From an uncultured Oscillospiraceae bacterium (GTDB lineage Bacteria; Bacillota; Clostridia; Oscillospirales; Oscillospiraceae): 64,000 nucleotides of DNA. The notes below the pieces were generated by a model. The model searched no databases, was not told where the DNA came from, and saw nothing but the letters and a program-made list of their open reading frames with translations. Position 1 is the first letter of the stretch; each line of letters starts with the position of its first letter. The position numbers and the translations under genes are program-made. Positions 50,741-60,193 of the stretch are shown piece after piece. The DNA is taken from positions 1 through 64,000 of the forward strand of contig CAKTMC010000001.1 in the NCBI GenBank assembly GCA_934573735.1, read 5' to 3'.

Positions 50741-52258
50741 TCATACCTCTCTGAAATCGTATGTCCTGTACTGTATCGCCTCGGCGATATGCTCTGCGCT
50801 TATATTTTTCTGCCCGTCAAGGTCGGCTATCGTCCTTGCCACGCGCAGAATACGGTCATAGCTGCGGGCGGAAAGTCCCATCGAGTCAAACGCCGCGTGC
50901 ATCAGCGCCTGTCCCTCGGCATCGAGCGCACATACCACGTTGAGCTCTCTGCTGCCGATATGCGCGTTGCACATCGTGCCCTCGCCGCCGAAGCGCTGCC
51001 GCTGGAGCTCACGCGCCGCATTGACGCGCTTTTTTATATCCGCAGAGCTCTCCGCGCTGCTGCGGCGGCTAAGCTCCTCATATTCAAGCGCCGGCACCTC
51101 GACTATCAGGTCAATTCTGTCAAGCAGCGGGCCGGATATGCGGCTGTGATAGCGGCGAACATCGCGCTCTGTGCAGCGGCAGCGCCCGGAGGGGTGCCCG
51201 TGCCAGCCGCACTTGCAGGGATTCATCGCGCAGACAAGCATGAAGCGGCTCGGATACGTCACCGTCCCCGCGACGCGGGATACCGTTACCTCGCCATCCT
51301 CAAGCGGCTGACGCAGTACCTCAAGCACATCGCTGCGAAACTCGGGCAGCTCGTCGAGAAACAGCACTCCGTTATGCGCAAGGCTTATCTCGCCCGGACG
51401 CGGAAGTGTACCGCCGCCGGAAAGCCCCGCCGCGGAGACCGTATGATGCGGTGAGCGGAAGGGACGGAGCGAAACTATGGGTCTGTCGCGGTTTGTCATG
51501 CCGGCAACGGAATATATCTCGGTCGATTGTATCATCTCGTCCCGGCTCATATCGGGAAGAATTCCCGGCAGGCGCTTTGCCATCATGGACTTGCCCGCAC
51601 CGGGAGGGCCAACGATGAGAATATTATGCCCGCCCGCTGCCGCTATCTCCAGCGCGCGCTTGACGTTTTCCTGTCCCTTCACGTCGGAAAAGTCCGGCAA
51701 ATGCTGCGAAATCGTCTCTATCTCCGGCGCGGCGGCAGGCTCTATCTCAAGCTCGCCGCGCAGAAAGCGCATAAGCTCGTCGACATTTTTCACGGGGTAG
51801 ACGCTTATCCCCTCGGCAAAGGCCGCCTCGCTTGCGTTATCCGCCGGGACGAAGAATTTTTTCACGCCGCAGCGTCTCGCCGCTATTGCCATGGGCAGCG
51901 CGCCGTAGACCGGACGCAGCTCACCGCTCAGCGAGAGCTCACCGATAAAGGCGCAATCCTCCCCCGGCTCGTCGATATCTCCGTCGGCAGCCAATATCCC
52001 GATAAGCATCGGCAAATCGTAGAGCGTGCCCGCCTTTTTCTTGTCCGCCGGGGCAAGATTTACCGTCATGCGGCTGACCGGAAAGCGGCAGCCGTTATTT
52101 TTTATCGCGGCACGGACGCGCTCACGCGCCTCCTTGACCGCGGCATCCGGCAGACCCACCACGTCAAAGGCGGGCAGACCGTTGGAGATATACACCTCCA
52201 GCAGCACCTCATAGCCGCCTACGCCCTGTAGTCCCATCGAGCGAACCTTCGCTATCAT
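50741..52258 (-). CDS. comM: YifB/ComM family AAA+ ATPase
   Basis: A 505-residue Mg-chelatase-like protein: N-terminal ChlI domain (about 20-140), AAA+ core with Walker A GPPGAGKSM (about 218) and Walker B VLFLDELPEF, and a C-terminal domain (about 400-500). A zinc-like CKCGWHGHPSGRCRC insert follows the sensor. ComM is a helicase that aids branch migration during natural transformation in studied bacteria. A weak ribosome site precedes ATG 52258. Confidence 0.93.
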   Translation of the reverse strand: MIAKVRSMGLQGVGGYEVLLEVYISNGLPAFDVVGLPDAAVKEARERVRAAIKNNGCRFPVSRMTVNLAPADKKKAGTLYDLPMLIGILAADGDIDEPGEDCAFIGELSLSGELRPVYGALPMAIAARRCGVKKFFVPADNASEAAFAEGISVYPVKNVDELMRFLRGELEIEPAAAPEIETISQHLPDFSDVKGQENVKRALEIAAAGGHNILIVGPPGAGKSMMAKRLPGILPDMSRDEMIQSTEIYSVAGMTNRDRPIVSLRPFRSPHHTVSAAGLSGGGTLPRPGEISLAHNGVLFLDELPEFRSDVLEVLRQPLEDGEVTVSRVAGTVTYPSRFMLVCAMNPCKCGWHGHPSGRCRCTERDVRRYHSRISGPLLDRIDLIVEVPALEYEELSRRSSAESSADIKKRVNAARELQRQRFGGEGTMCNAHIGSRELNVVCALDAEGQALMHAAFDSMGLSARSYDRILRVARTIADLDGQKNISAEHIAEAIQYRTYDFREV

Positions 52259-52275
52259 CCGCTTTCACCGCCTTC

Positions 52276-52310
52276 CGAAAACAGGACGGCGCTTTTTAGT
52301 TCGCCGTCCT
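52276..52310 (-). terminator. Terminator after aspS
   Basis: On the minus strand AGGACGGCG pairs with CGCCGTCCT, followed by GTTTTC. It separates aspS from comM. Confidence 0.8.
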
Positions 52311-52324
52311 TAATAAAAACAAAA

Positions 52325-54106
52325 TTATTCCTCGGTCTCGCCGACGAGGGCAATGTGCAGCTCGTCAAGCTGCTTCTGCTCGACGGTGGACGGAGCGCCC
52401 ATCATAACGTCCTGCGCGTTCTTGTTCATCGGGAACGCGATGACCTCGCGGATGCTCTCCTCGCCCGAAAGCAGCATGACCATACGGTCAACGCCCGGGG
52501 CGATGCCGGCATGAGGGGGTGCGCCGTAGCAGAAGGCATTGTACATGGCGGGGAACTTCTTCTTCACGTCCTCCTCGCCGAGTCTGACAAGCTCAAAGGC
52601 CTTTATCATAATTTCGGGGTCGTGGTTACGCACTGCGCCGGAGCTGAGCTCAACGCCGTTGCAGACAAGGTCATACTGGTCGGCGGTGATGGTCAGCGGG
52701 TCAAGCTCGCCGCGCTCCGCCTTGAGCAGCACCTCAAGACCGCCGGAGGGCATGGAGAAGGGGTTGTGGCAGAACTCAAGCTCGCCGGACTCCTCGCCTA
52801 TCTCGTACATCGGGAAATCGACTATCCAGCAGAACTCGTAGCGCTCCTTGTCCATATGACCGGGAACCGCCGCGCCGAGCATCTTGCGCATAACGCCGGC
52901 GGTCTTCTGCGCCTCGCCCTTGGTGCCGGCGGCAACGCCGACAAGACAGCCGGGCTTGAGATTGAGCTTTTCGATGACGGCATCCTTGCGGTCTGCAAGG
53001 AACTTTGCAACGCCGCCCGCCAGCTCGCCGTTCTCGTCAAGCTTAAACCAGTAGGGCTTGCGTCCGGACTGCACCTCAACGTCGGCGCAGAGCTTGTCGA
53101 TATGCTTACGGGTCAGGTCGCAGTCGGAGACGACGACGGCCTTGACGGTGTTGCCCTCGGCAAAGGGCGCGAACTCTACGCCGCGGACAAGCTCGGTGAT
53201 GTCCTCGACGATGAGGTCGATGCGAAGGTCGGGCTTATCGGAGCCGTACTTCTCCATGGCCTCAAGATAGGGGATGCGCTTGAAGGGCGCGGAGGATGCG
53301 ATGTTATACTTGCCGTACTTGGCAAAAATCGGGGGCAGCACGTCCTCAAGAACGGCAAACACGTCGTCCTGAGTGGCAAAGGCCATCTCCATATCGAGCT
53401 GATAGAACTCGCCGGGGCTGCGGTCGCCGCGCGCGTCCTCATCGCGGAAGCAGGGCGCTATCTGGAAATAGCGGTCAAAGCCTGCGGTCATGAGAAGCTG
53501 CTTAAACTGCTGCGGCGCCTGCGGCAGAGCATAGAACTTGCCGGGGTGCTTTCTTGCCGGAACCAGATAGTCACGCGCACCCTCGGGAGAGGAGGCGGTG
53601 AGTATCGGGGTAGTTATCTCAAGGAAGCCGTGCTCGGTCATCGCCTGACGCAGTGCGGCGACGACGTTGCAGCGGAGAATGATATTCTGCTTGACGGCGG
53701 GATTTCTCAGGTCAAGATAGCGGTACTTCAGACGCGCGGACTCGTCGGCCTCGCGGCTGCGGTTTATCTCAAAGGGCAGCTCGTTATAGCGGCACTTGCC
53801 GAGTATCTCTATCTTTTCGGGGACGACCTCGATATCGCCTGTCGCCTGCTTGGGGTTTTTGCTGGCGCGCTCGCGGACGACGCCCTCGACGGAGATGGTG
53901 CTCTCCTTGTTGACGGAGTGGACTATGTTCATCATTTCCTCGGTCTCAACGACGACCTGAGTGGTGCCGTAGAAATCGCGGACGACGACAAAGGCAAAAT
54001 TACTGCCGACCTCGCGGACGTTCTCCATCCAGCCGACGATTTTTACCTTTTCGCCGGCGTTTTCAAGCCGCAGCTCGTTGCAGGTGTGTGTACGGGACTG
54101 AAACAT
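52325..54106 (-). CDS. aspS: Aspartate-tRNA ligase
   Basis: A 593-residue bacterial-type AspRS: OB-fold anticodon domain (about 1-110), class II core with EITTPILTASSPEGARDYLVP, FRDEDARGDRSPGEFYQLD (motif 2), a GAD insertion (about 290-410) and the motif 3 region GIAPGVDRMVMLLSG. The usual length is about 590. It lies 30 bases after hisS in the common hisS-aspS order. No T-box precedes the pair. Confidence 0.97.
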   Translation of the reverse strand: MFQSRTHTCNELRLENAGEKVKIVGWMENVREVGSNFAFVVVRDFYGTTQVVVETEEMMNIVHSVNKESTISVEGVVRERASKNPKQATGDIEVVPEKIEILGKCRYNELPFEINRSREADESARLKYRYLDLRNPAVKQNIILRCNVVAALRQAMTEHGFLEITTPILTASSPEGARDYLVPARKHPGKFYALPQAPQQFKQLLMTAGFDRYFQIAPCFRDEDARGDRSPGEFYQLDMEMAFATQDDVFAVLEDVLPPIFAKYGKYNIASSAPFKRIPYLEAMEKYGSDKPDLRIDLIVEDITELVRGVEFAPFAEGNTVKAVVVSDCDLTRKHIDKLCADVEVQSGRKPYWFKLDENGELAGGVAKFLADRKDAVIEKLNLKPGCLVGVAAGTKGEAQKTAGVMRKMLGAAVPGHMDKERYEFCWIVDFPMYEIGEESGELEFCHNPFSMPSGGLEVLLKAERGELDPLTITADQYDLVCNGVELSSGAVRNHDPEIMIKAFELVRLGEEDVKKKFPAMYNAFCYGAPPHAGIAPGVDRMVMLLSGEESIREVIAFPMNKNAQDVMMGAPSTVEQKQLDELHIALVGETEE

Positions 54107-54136
54107 GTTTATCCTCTTTTCTCTATACCAAATTGA

Positions 54137-55495
54137 TTAATTCTCTTTTATAACGGCGGTGCGGTTCCGCTCGTCGACGGCGGCCTTTATCATCGCCGCG
54201 GCGTCCGCGGGGGTGAGCTTGACCTGCTCGCCGGAAGTCATATTCTTGACGGAGACGACGCCCTCGTTTATCTCGTCCTCGCCCAGCAGCACCGCAAAGG
54301 GCACGCCGATTTTATCGGCATAGCTCATCTTCGCCTTGAACTTTTTCTTCTCGCAGTAGAGCTGAGTGCGCACACCGGCGGCGCGGAGCGCGGTCGCGGC
54401 GGCAATGGCGGCGGCGGGCTCCTCGGTCATCGGTATGACCAGCGCGTCACAGGGGGCGGTCACCGTCTCCTCGGACAAAAGCCCCTGCTCCTGAAGGACA
54501 TAGAAAAGCCTCGTAAGACCGATGGATATGCCCACGCCCGGAAGCTGCTTATCCGTATAATAGCCCGCAAGGTCGTCATAGCGGCCGCCGGAGCAGACGG
54601 AGCCGATCTCCGGATGCTCGGTCATTTCCGTCTCGTAGACAGTGCCGGTATAGTAGTCAAGCCCGCGCGCAATGGTCAGATCCACGGCAAAGTTCTCCTC
54701 CGGCACGCCGAAGTCCTTGAGGTAGCGCGTGACCGTGATAAGCTCGTCAAGCCCCGTATCAAAGGTCTCGTCCATGCCGCGATAGCGCTCAAGAGCGGCT
54801 ATGACCTCGGCATTTGTGCCGCTTATCGCCATAAAGTCGAGCACGTTTTCCGCCTTGCAGGGCAGCATCTTGACCTCGTCGATAAGAAGCTGGCGCACCT
54901 TCTCGGCGCCTATCTTGTCCAGCTTGTCCACGGTGCGCATAATGTCGCCCGCGCGCTCGCTCATGCCGTTCATGGAGTAAAAGCCGTTGAGTAGCTTTCG
55001 GTTATTGACCTTGATTTTGAACCTTGTGATGCCGAGGGTGGAGAAAGTGCGGTAGATTATCGCGGGTATCTCCGCCTCGTTTATAATGTCAAGCTTGCCG
55101 TCGCCGATGATGTCGATATCTGCCTGATAAAACTCGCGGAAGCGGCCGCGCTGGGCGCGCTCACCGCGGTAGACCTTGCCTATCTGGTAGCGGCGGAAGG
55201 GAAATGCCAGCTCGGAATAGTGCGCCGCAACGTATTTTGCCAGCGGCACGGTCAGGTCAAAGCGCAGCGCCAAATCGCTGTCGCCCTTGGTAAAGCGGTA
55301 AATCTGCTTCTCCGTCTCGCCGCCGCCCTTGGCAAGCAGCACCTCCGCCGACTCGATAACGGGAGTATCGAGCGGAGTGAAGCCGTAAACCGAATATGTC
55401 TCGCGCAGAATATTCATCATGCGCTCAAGCTGCATCTGCGGGGCAGGCAGCAGCTCCATAAAGCCGGACAGAGTCCGGGGCTGTACTTTTGCCAT
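54137..55495 (-). CDS. hisS: Histidine-tRNA ligase
   Basis: A 452-residue HisRS: class II core with RYQIGKVYRGERAQRGRFREFYQADIDIIG (motif 2), ARGLDYYTGTVYE (the histidine-specific loop, about 260) and VCSGGRYDDLAGYY, then the anticodon-binding domain (about 335-440). The length is slightly above the usual 420-430. It reads into aspS. Confidence 0.97.
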   Translation of the reverse strand: MAKVQPRTLSGFMELLPAPQMQLERMMNILRETYSVYGFTPLDTPVIESAEVLLAKGGGETEKQIYRFTKGDSDLALRFDLTVPLAKYVAAHYSELAFPFRRYQIGKVYRGERAQRGRFREFYQADIDIIGDGKLDIINEAEIPAIIYRTFSTLGITRFKIKVNNRKLLNGFYSMNGMSERAGDIMRTVDKLDKIGAEKVRQLLIDEVKMLPCKAENVLDFMAISGTNAEVIAALERYRGMDETFDTGLDELITVTRYLKDFGVPEENFAVDLTIARGLDYYTGTVYETEMTEHPEIGSVCSGGRYDDLAGYYTDKQLPGVGISIGLTRLFYVLQEQGLLSEETVTAPCDALVIPMTEEPAAAIAAATALRAAGVRTQLYCEKKKFKAKMSYADKIGVPFAVLLGEDEINEGVVSVKNMTSGEQVKLTPADAAAMIKAAVDERNRTAVIKEN

Positions 55496-55590
55496 CAGGA
55501 GATTTCCTTTCTTCTATTGCATATTTATAGCAAAATGCCTGTGGCGCGGCAAAAACGCCGCGCCTGAATGTCTTGGGCTTGTATGCTCGG

Positions 55591-55995
55591 TCAGCGCTTC
55601 TGCGGATTAACGATATTACGCCAGTCGAGGTCGCCGCGGCGCAGCCCCTGTACAAGCACCTCCGCCGTGGCGGCGTTGGTGGCAAAGGGTATCTGATACT
55701 GGTCGCACAGACGCTCGATTTTATTGATATCGTCGAAGCCCTTGGGATTTGCCGGGTCGCAGAAGAAGAGCACAAGGTCGATCTCGTTGAAGGATATGCG
55801 GGCGCCTATCTGCTGTGCGCCGCCCTGATCCGCATGAAGATACAGCGTTATGGGAAGCCCCGTCGCCTCGGAGACAAGCTTGCCGGTGACATGAGTCGCA
55901 CAAAGGGAATGCTCCGCCAGTATGCCGCAATACGCAATGCAGAACTGAACCATCAGCTCTTTCTTTCTGTCGTGTGCCATCAATGCAATATTCAT
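55591..55995 (-). CDS. mgsA: Methylglyoxal synthase
   Basis: A 134-residue MgsA: MNIALMAHDRKKELM start, HVTGKLVSEATGLPI, then LHADQGGAQQIGARI and VLFFCDPANPKGFDDI with the catalytic Asp. It converts dihydroxyacetone phosphate to methylglyoxal and phosphate, a bypass when phosphate or glycolytic flux is limiting. It lies 98 bases after the PBP2 gene, an order often seen in Clostridia. Confidence 0.96.
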   Translation of the reverse strand: MNIALMAHDRKKELMVQFCIAYCGILAEHSLCATHVTGKLVSEATGLPITLYLHADQGGAQQIGARISFNEIDLVLFFCDPANPKGFDDINKIERLCDQYQIPFATNAATAEVLVQGLRRGDLDWRNIVNPQKR

Positions 55996-56092
55996 CGTTT
56001 TCTCCGTTTCTCCTGTCTCTTGGGTTTTGTCCTATCGAATTATAAACAATTTTTTTGAAAACATCAATATTTTTTATGCTTTTCTGCAAATT

Positions 56093-58219
56093 TTATTTCA
56101 AAAGCGCCATTTCCTGCTCGGAGGTATTGCTGAAGCTCCTGATATTGAGGTAAACGTCCACAATCTGGCGGGCAATAAAGCCCACGGAGGCGCCGGCGTG
56201 ACCGCGCTCAACGACGACCGCGACCGCGATTTCCGGGTCCTCAAAGGGGGCGTAGCAGATAAACAGAGCGTCGTTCTTGATGCCCTCGCCCTTCTGCGCC
56301 GTACCGGTCTTACCGGCGACGGTGACTGCACAGTCGTAGAAGTTGAGGTAGTTTGTCTCGTTCATCGGCTCGTTCAGAACCTGCTTCATGCCCTCGTGCA
56401 CGGCGTCCCAGTTATACTGCGGGCTTTCCACCGTGCTCAGCACCTCTGCCTTGCGCTCGTATATCTTATCGCTGTAATCGTAGCTTCTTACGCTCTTGAG
56501 TATGGACGCGGAATGGCGCGTACCGCCGTTTGCGACGGTGGCGCAGTACTCGGCAAGCTGGAGCGGCGTAAAGACGCTGTCCGACTGACCGATGGCGGCC
56601 TGCAGCGTATCACCTATACGCCACTCGCTGCCGGCGTAATCCTGGTGGTTTGCGGCGTTTGACATATTGCCCTTCGTCTCGACAAGCTCTATGCCGGTGC
56701 TGACGCCGAGACCGAAGGCGCGGGCATATTCGCCCAGCGTGTCGATACCGAGGTCATGACCTACGGTATAGAAGAAGTAGTTGCAGGAGTCACGCAGCGC
56801 GGTAGTTACGTTTTCCTTCGGGTGAGTGAAGCCCTGCGACCATATCCAGCACTCAGGCGCGTAGCCGTCGGCGGCGTACTTGGTGAATACGCCCTCGCAC
56901 TTTATCTCGGTCGAGGTATCAAGGTCAACCTTATCGCTCGTCAGCGCAGCAATAGCCGTGCAGGGCTTAAAGGTGGAGCCGGGGGCATATGCGCCCATGA
57001 GCGCACGGTTAAAGAGCGGGGTATTGTCCGCCTTCATAAGCTCGGAGTAGTTTTCGATTATCGTCGTAACGTCGTAGGTAGGCCAGCTCGCTATCGCAAG
57101 CGGCTCACCGGTCTTGACGTTTACAACAACGGCGGCAGCGCCGGTTATCTCGTACTTGCCGTCCTCAAATTCCCACATTCCCTTGGCCATCTGCTCCATT
57201 TTCTCGTTCTCGCGGGTTCTTATCAAGGCGTTTACGCCCGCGTTCAAAACGCGCTCGACCGCTTCCTGGAGGTTAATGTCCAGCGTGAGATAGATATTGT
57301 TGCCCGGGACTGGCTCCTTTGTGTAGAAGGTGCTGAGTATGGTTCCGGAGGAGTTTTTCATCTCCTCCACCTCGCCGTCCTCGCCGTGGAGATACTTTTC
57401 AAAGGCGTTCTCCGCGCCGTCCTTACCGACCATCGCGTCGTTTGCGTAGTTGAGCAGGGAGTATTTCTCATACTCCTCCGTGGTCATAAGGCCGACGTAG
57501 CCGAGGATATGCGCCGCGTTCTCGGTATGGTACTGGCGCGTAAAGGAGCGCTTGACCTCGATGCCGTTGAGCTTATTTTCCATAATGGAGCTTATAAGCT
57601 TCATGCTCGCATCCTGAACAAACACATATTCGCCGGTGTTGACGGCGTAGCGGACGTTTATAGAATAGCGAAGTCCCGCTATCTTGCGCATCTGCTCTGC
57701 GGAATACTCGTTTGATATGCCGTAGCGCGTGCGCATATAGCTCATAAGCTCAACCGCCGTGGGGCTTGCGGAGATTTTTGCCTCCTTGAAGTCCGAGGCC
57801 TTGTCCTTGAAATACGCCTCGAGCATGGTGCGCTGAATGTCGCTCATTTCGGTGTATTCAAAGGGCGGCTCGGTCGTTATGGGCAGGTCATCCGTATAGG
57901 TATCGCCAAAGCCCTCGACCATCTCGATAAGCTCAAGAATGACCTCGTTCGGGTCCTCGTTTGCAAAAAGCTTTGTGCTGTCGATAACGAGGTTATAGCA
58001 TTCCTTATTGCTTATAAGCAGACGGCCGTAGCGGTCAAGGATATTGCCTCTTGCGGCGGTGACAACGCGAGTTTCTTTTGTTATGGCGCTGCTGCGGTTA
58101 TAATACTCCGTACCCTCGACTATCTGCACCTGATAAAGAAAGTATGTGTAAATCGCAAGCAGCAGCACCAGCAGTATCGCCATAGCGGCGAGTCTGCCGG
58201 GTTTGATGAGTTTTTTCAT
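56093..58219 (-). CDS. mrdA: Penicillin-binding protein 2, elongasome transpeptidase
   Basis: A 708-residue class B PBP. One N-terminal membrane helix (about 10-30), a PBP dimer domain (about 50-330) and a transpeptidase domain (about 370-700) with STFK (catalytic Ser), SCN and KTGTAQ motifs all intact. It cross-links peptidoglycan during rod elongation with MreC/MreD. The dimer domain includes an insertion (about 80-200) usual in clostridial PBP2. It starts 11 bases after mreD. Confidence 0.94.
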   Translation of the reverse strand: MKKLIKPGRLAAMAILLVLLLAIYTYFLYQVQIVEGTEYYNRSSAITKETRVVTAARGNILDRYGRLLISNKECYNLVIDSTKLFANEDPNEVILELIEMVEGFGDTYTDDLPITTEPPFEYTEMSDIQRTMLEAYFKDKASDFKEAKISASPTAVELMSYMRTRYGISNEYSAEQMRKIAGLRYSINVRYAVNTGEYVFVQDASMKLISSIMENKLNGIEVKRSFTRQYHTENAAHILGYVGLMTTEEYEKYSLLNYANDAMVGKDGAENAFEKYLHGEDGEVEEMKNSSGTILSTFYTKEPVPGNNIYLTLDINLQEAVERVLNAGVNALIRTRENEKMEQMAKGMWEFEDGKYEITGAAAVVVNVKTGEPLAIASWPTYDVTTIIENYSELMKADNTPLFNRALMGAYAPGSTFKPCTAIAALTSDKVDLDTSTEIKCEGVFTKYAADGYAPECWIWSQGFTHPKENVTTALRDSCNYFFYTVGHDLGIDTLGEYARAFGLGVSTGIELVETKGNMSNAANHQDYAGSEWRIGDTLQAAIGQSDSVFTPLQLAEYCATVANGGTRHSASILKSVRSYDYSDKIYERKAEVLSTVESPQYNWDAVHEGMKQVLNEPMNETNYLNFYDCAVTVAGKTGTAQKGEGIKNDALFICYAPFEDPEIAVAVVVERGHAGASVGFIARQIVDVYLNIRSFSNTSEQEMALLK

Positions 58220-58229
58220 AGCTTTTCCC

Positions 58230-58724
58230 TCATTCTATCCACTTGGCCGGCGGGAAATACACCAGCACAGCCGGCGGCAGTGACCACAGCGTTTGCAGCA
58301 GCACGGTGCCGAGCATGGAAAACGCCCAGCCGTCCGAGGCGGCAGTGCCGAGCATCTGCACGACGGCGCATACAAGGCTTGCGGCGAGCGCCGCGCCCAT
58401 ATACGCGAAAAAGCGGCGGTTTATGAAAAACTGCGACACAAAGCCCGCAAAAAAAGCCACGGCGGGCAAAAGCAGCGTAAACATGACGGTGGCTTCGACA
58501 TAGTCCATGTCCGCCAGAATTCCGAGCACAAGCCCGAACAGCGCGCCCCAGCTTGCCCCCTCAAACATACCTACCGCGACCGCCGCCGCAGGAAGCACCA
58601 TGGGACACACGCCGAAGGGACGTATCCGCGTAAACACCGTGTTTTGCAGCATAAGCGTCAGCAGCAGGAACACCGCGTACCACAGCAGGCGGCGCGGGTT
58701 TATCTTCCGTAAAAATTCCTTCAA
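58230..58724 (-). CDS. mreD: Rod shape-determining protein MreD
   Basis: A 164-residue membrane protein with five or six helices; LMLQNTVFTRIRPFGVCPMVLPA near the start is typical of MreD. It joins MreC and PBP2 in the elongasome. It follows mreC by three bases. Confidence 0.88.
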   Translation of the reverse strand: MKEFLRKINPRRLLWYAVFLLLTLMLQNTVFTRIRPFGVCPMVLPAAAVAVGMFEGASWGALFGLVLGILADMDYVEATVMFTLLLPAVAFFAGFVSQFFINRRFFAYMGAALAASLVCAVVQMLGTAASDGWAFSMLGTVLLQTLWSLPPAVLVYFPPAKWIE

Positions 58725-58727
58725 GGC

Positions 58728-59570
58728 TCACTCCACCACTTCAAAGCTCTTAATAACGAACACCTGCACCAGTGACTCAAAGGCACACTGCGGCTGCACG
58801 ATGCCGTATTCTATCTGTCCGCCGGCCTCGGTCTGCACGGCGCTTATCTTTCCTATGACAAGTCCCTGCGGGAAGGCGCCGCCCTGACCGGAGGTCAGCA
58901 CCTCGTCGCCGACGAATATCTGTGCGCCGTCGGCAAGGAAGGTAAGCTTTGCCTGCTTGTTCTGCATCAGCGAGAACTCGCCCATGACCATGCCGGAGGT
59001 ACCGGTATTGCCGACAAATGCGCCCACCGACATATCAACGTCGATAAGCGTGCTGACGGTGGCCCATGTCTCGCCCAGCTCCGTCACCTGTCCGACCAGA
59101 GCGCCGTACTCGGTGATTACCGGGTCGCCGTACTCGATGCCGCTGGACGCGCCCTTACTTATCGTAAACGAGGACGACCAGTTGGACGACGACCAAAGGA
59201 CGACCTTGCTCGACTCCAGCTCATAGTCCGTGTGCTTTGCGCGCAAATTCAGCGCCTCGCGCAGTCGGACGTTTTCCTCGCTGGCGCTGATGCCGTCGCG
59301 CGCGGCCTGCTGCGCTTCGGCAAGCTGGGCGCGGAGCGATTCGTTATCCGCCAACAGCGAATCGTACTCAAACAGATATCCGTAAATCGTATTGAACCAG
59401 TTGACGGTCGAGCTCATGGCCTTTTGTATAGGCGCCTTGATTATACCAAAGGCGTTCTGGCTGAGGCTTATCTTGCCGTTTCTCGCCGCCGAGCCGAAGC
59501 CGATTATCAGCGCCGCCGCCGCGACGATTATGCCTATGCGAATTCCGTTTTTCTTCAGATATTCTTTCAA
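58728..59570 (-). CDS. mreC: Rod shape-determining protein MreC
   Basis: A 280-residue protein: one N-terminal membrane helix (about 10-28), a coiled coil (about 60-105) and the beta-rich MreC domain (VIEYGDPVITEYGALVGQVTELG, GGAFPQGLVIGKI). It scaffolds the elongasome outside the membrane. I place the start at TTG 59570, overlapping the maf stop (TTGA), because this gives the usual short KEYLKKNG tail before the helix. A GTG at 59615 in the same frame would overlap maf by 49 bases. Confidence 0.92.
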   Translation of the reverse strand: MKEYLKKNGIRIGIIVAAAALIIGFGSAARNGKISLSQNAFGIIKAPIQKAMSSTVNWFNTIYGYLFEYDSLLADNESLRAQLAEAQQAARDGISASEENVRLREALNLRAKHTDYELESSKVVLWSSSNWSSSFTISKGASSGIEYGDPVITEYGALVGQVTELGETWATVSTLIDVDMSVGAFVGNTGTSGMVMGEFSLMQNKQAKLTFLADGAQIFVGDEVLTSGQGGAFPQGLVIGKISAVQTEAGGQIEYGIVQPQCAFESLVQVFVIKSFEVVE

Positions 59571-60139
59571 AGCAGAATCACTCCCTGTTCCTTCAGCATT
59601 GCGCCGAGACGGCACAGCGGCAGACCCATGACGTTGAAAAAGTCGCCGTCGATGCCGCGCACAAACAGCGCCGCCTTACCCTGCGCGCCGTATGCTCCGG
59701 CCTTGTCCATCGGCTCGCCGCTTGCGATATAGCGCTCTATCTCGTCCTCCGCAAGCTCGCGGAAGCAGACGACGCTGCGCTCCGCCCCGCTTATTTTGCG
59801 CCCGTTTTTTATCACGACAACGCCGGTATAGACCTCGTGCGCCTTGCCGGAGAGACTTCTCAGCATCTCCGCCGCGTGCTCTTTCGAATGGGGCTTACCG
59901 AAAACCTGCCCCTCGTGCCATACGATGGTATCCGCCGCGATTATAACATCCTCCGCCGCGCACTGCGCCGCGACCTCGCGTCCCTTTGCCGCCGCAAGCG
60001 CGACGACCAGCTCCGCAGGACCTGCGCCCTCGGGCGCTATCTCCTCGCCCTTGGCGGGGATTATCTTCATATCTTCAATGCCGAGCATCTCCAGCAGCTC
60101 TTTTCTGCGCGGAGAGCCCGACGCCAAAACGATGGACAT
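59567..60139 (-). CDS. maf: Maf family nucleotide pyrophosphatase
   Basis: A 190-residue Maf/YhdE protein: LASGSPRRKELLEMLG start, AADTIVWHEGQVFGKP (catalytic Asp, about 70), and KAGAYGAQGKAALFV. It hydrolyses dTTP/UTP or modified nucleotides. In Firmicutes it commonly precedes mreB or mreC, as here. The stop overlaps mreC. Confidence 0.95.
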   Translation of the reverse strand: MSIVLASGSPRRKELLEMLGIEDMKIIPAKGEEIAPEGAGPAELVVALAAAKGREVAAQCAAEDVIIAADTIVWHEGQVFGKPHSKEHAAEMLRSLSGKAHEVYTGVVVIKNGRKISGAERSVVCFRELAEDEIERYIASGEPMDKAGAYGAQGKAALFVRGIDGDFFNVMGLPLCRLGAMLKEQGVILL

Positions 60140-60193
60140 AACAAAAAACCTTCTTTTACTACTATTATAAAATATATCCCGTAAGCGAATATA

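Noticed and set aside
52355..54136. 593-codon plus-strand open frame opposite aspS
   Set aside because: Antisense shadow of aspS with biased composition.
55496..55590. T-box leader before hisS-aspS
   Set aside because: The gap is only 95 bases and has no GGTGGTACCGCG core. The GGCGCGGC hairpin there has no T tract and looks like a simple spacer structure.
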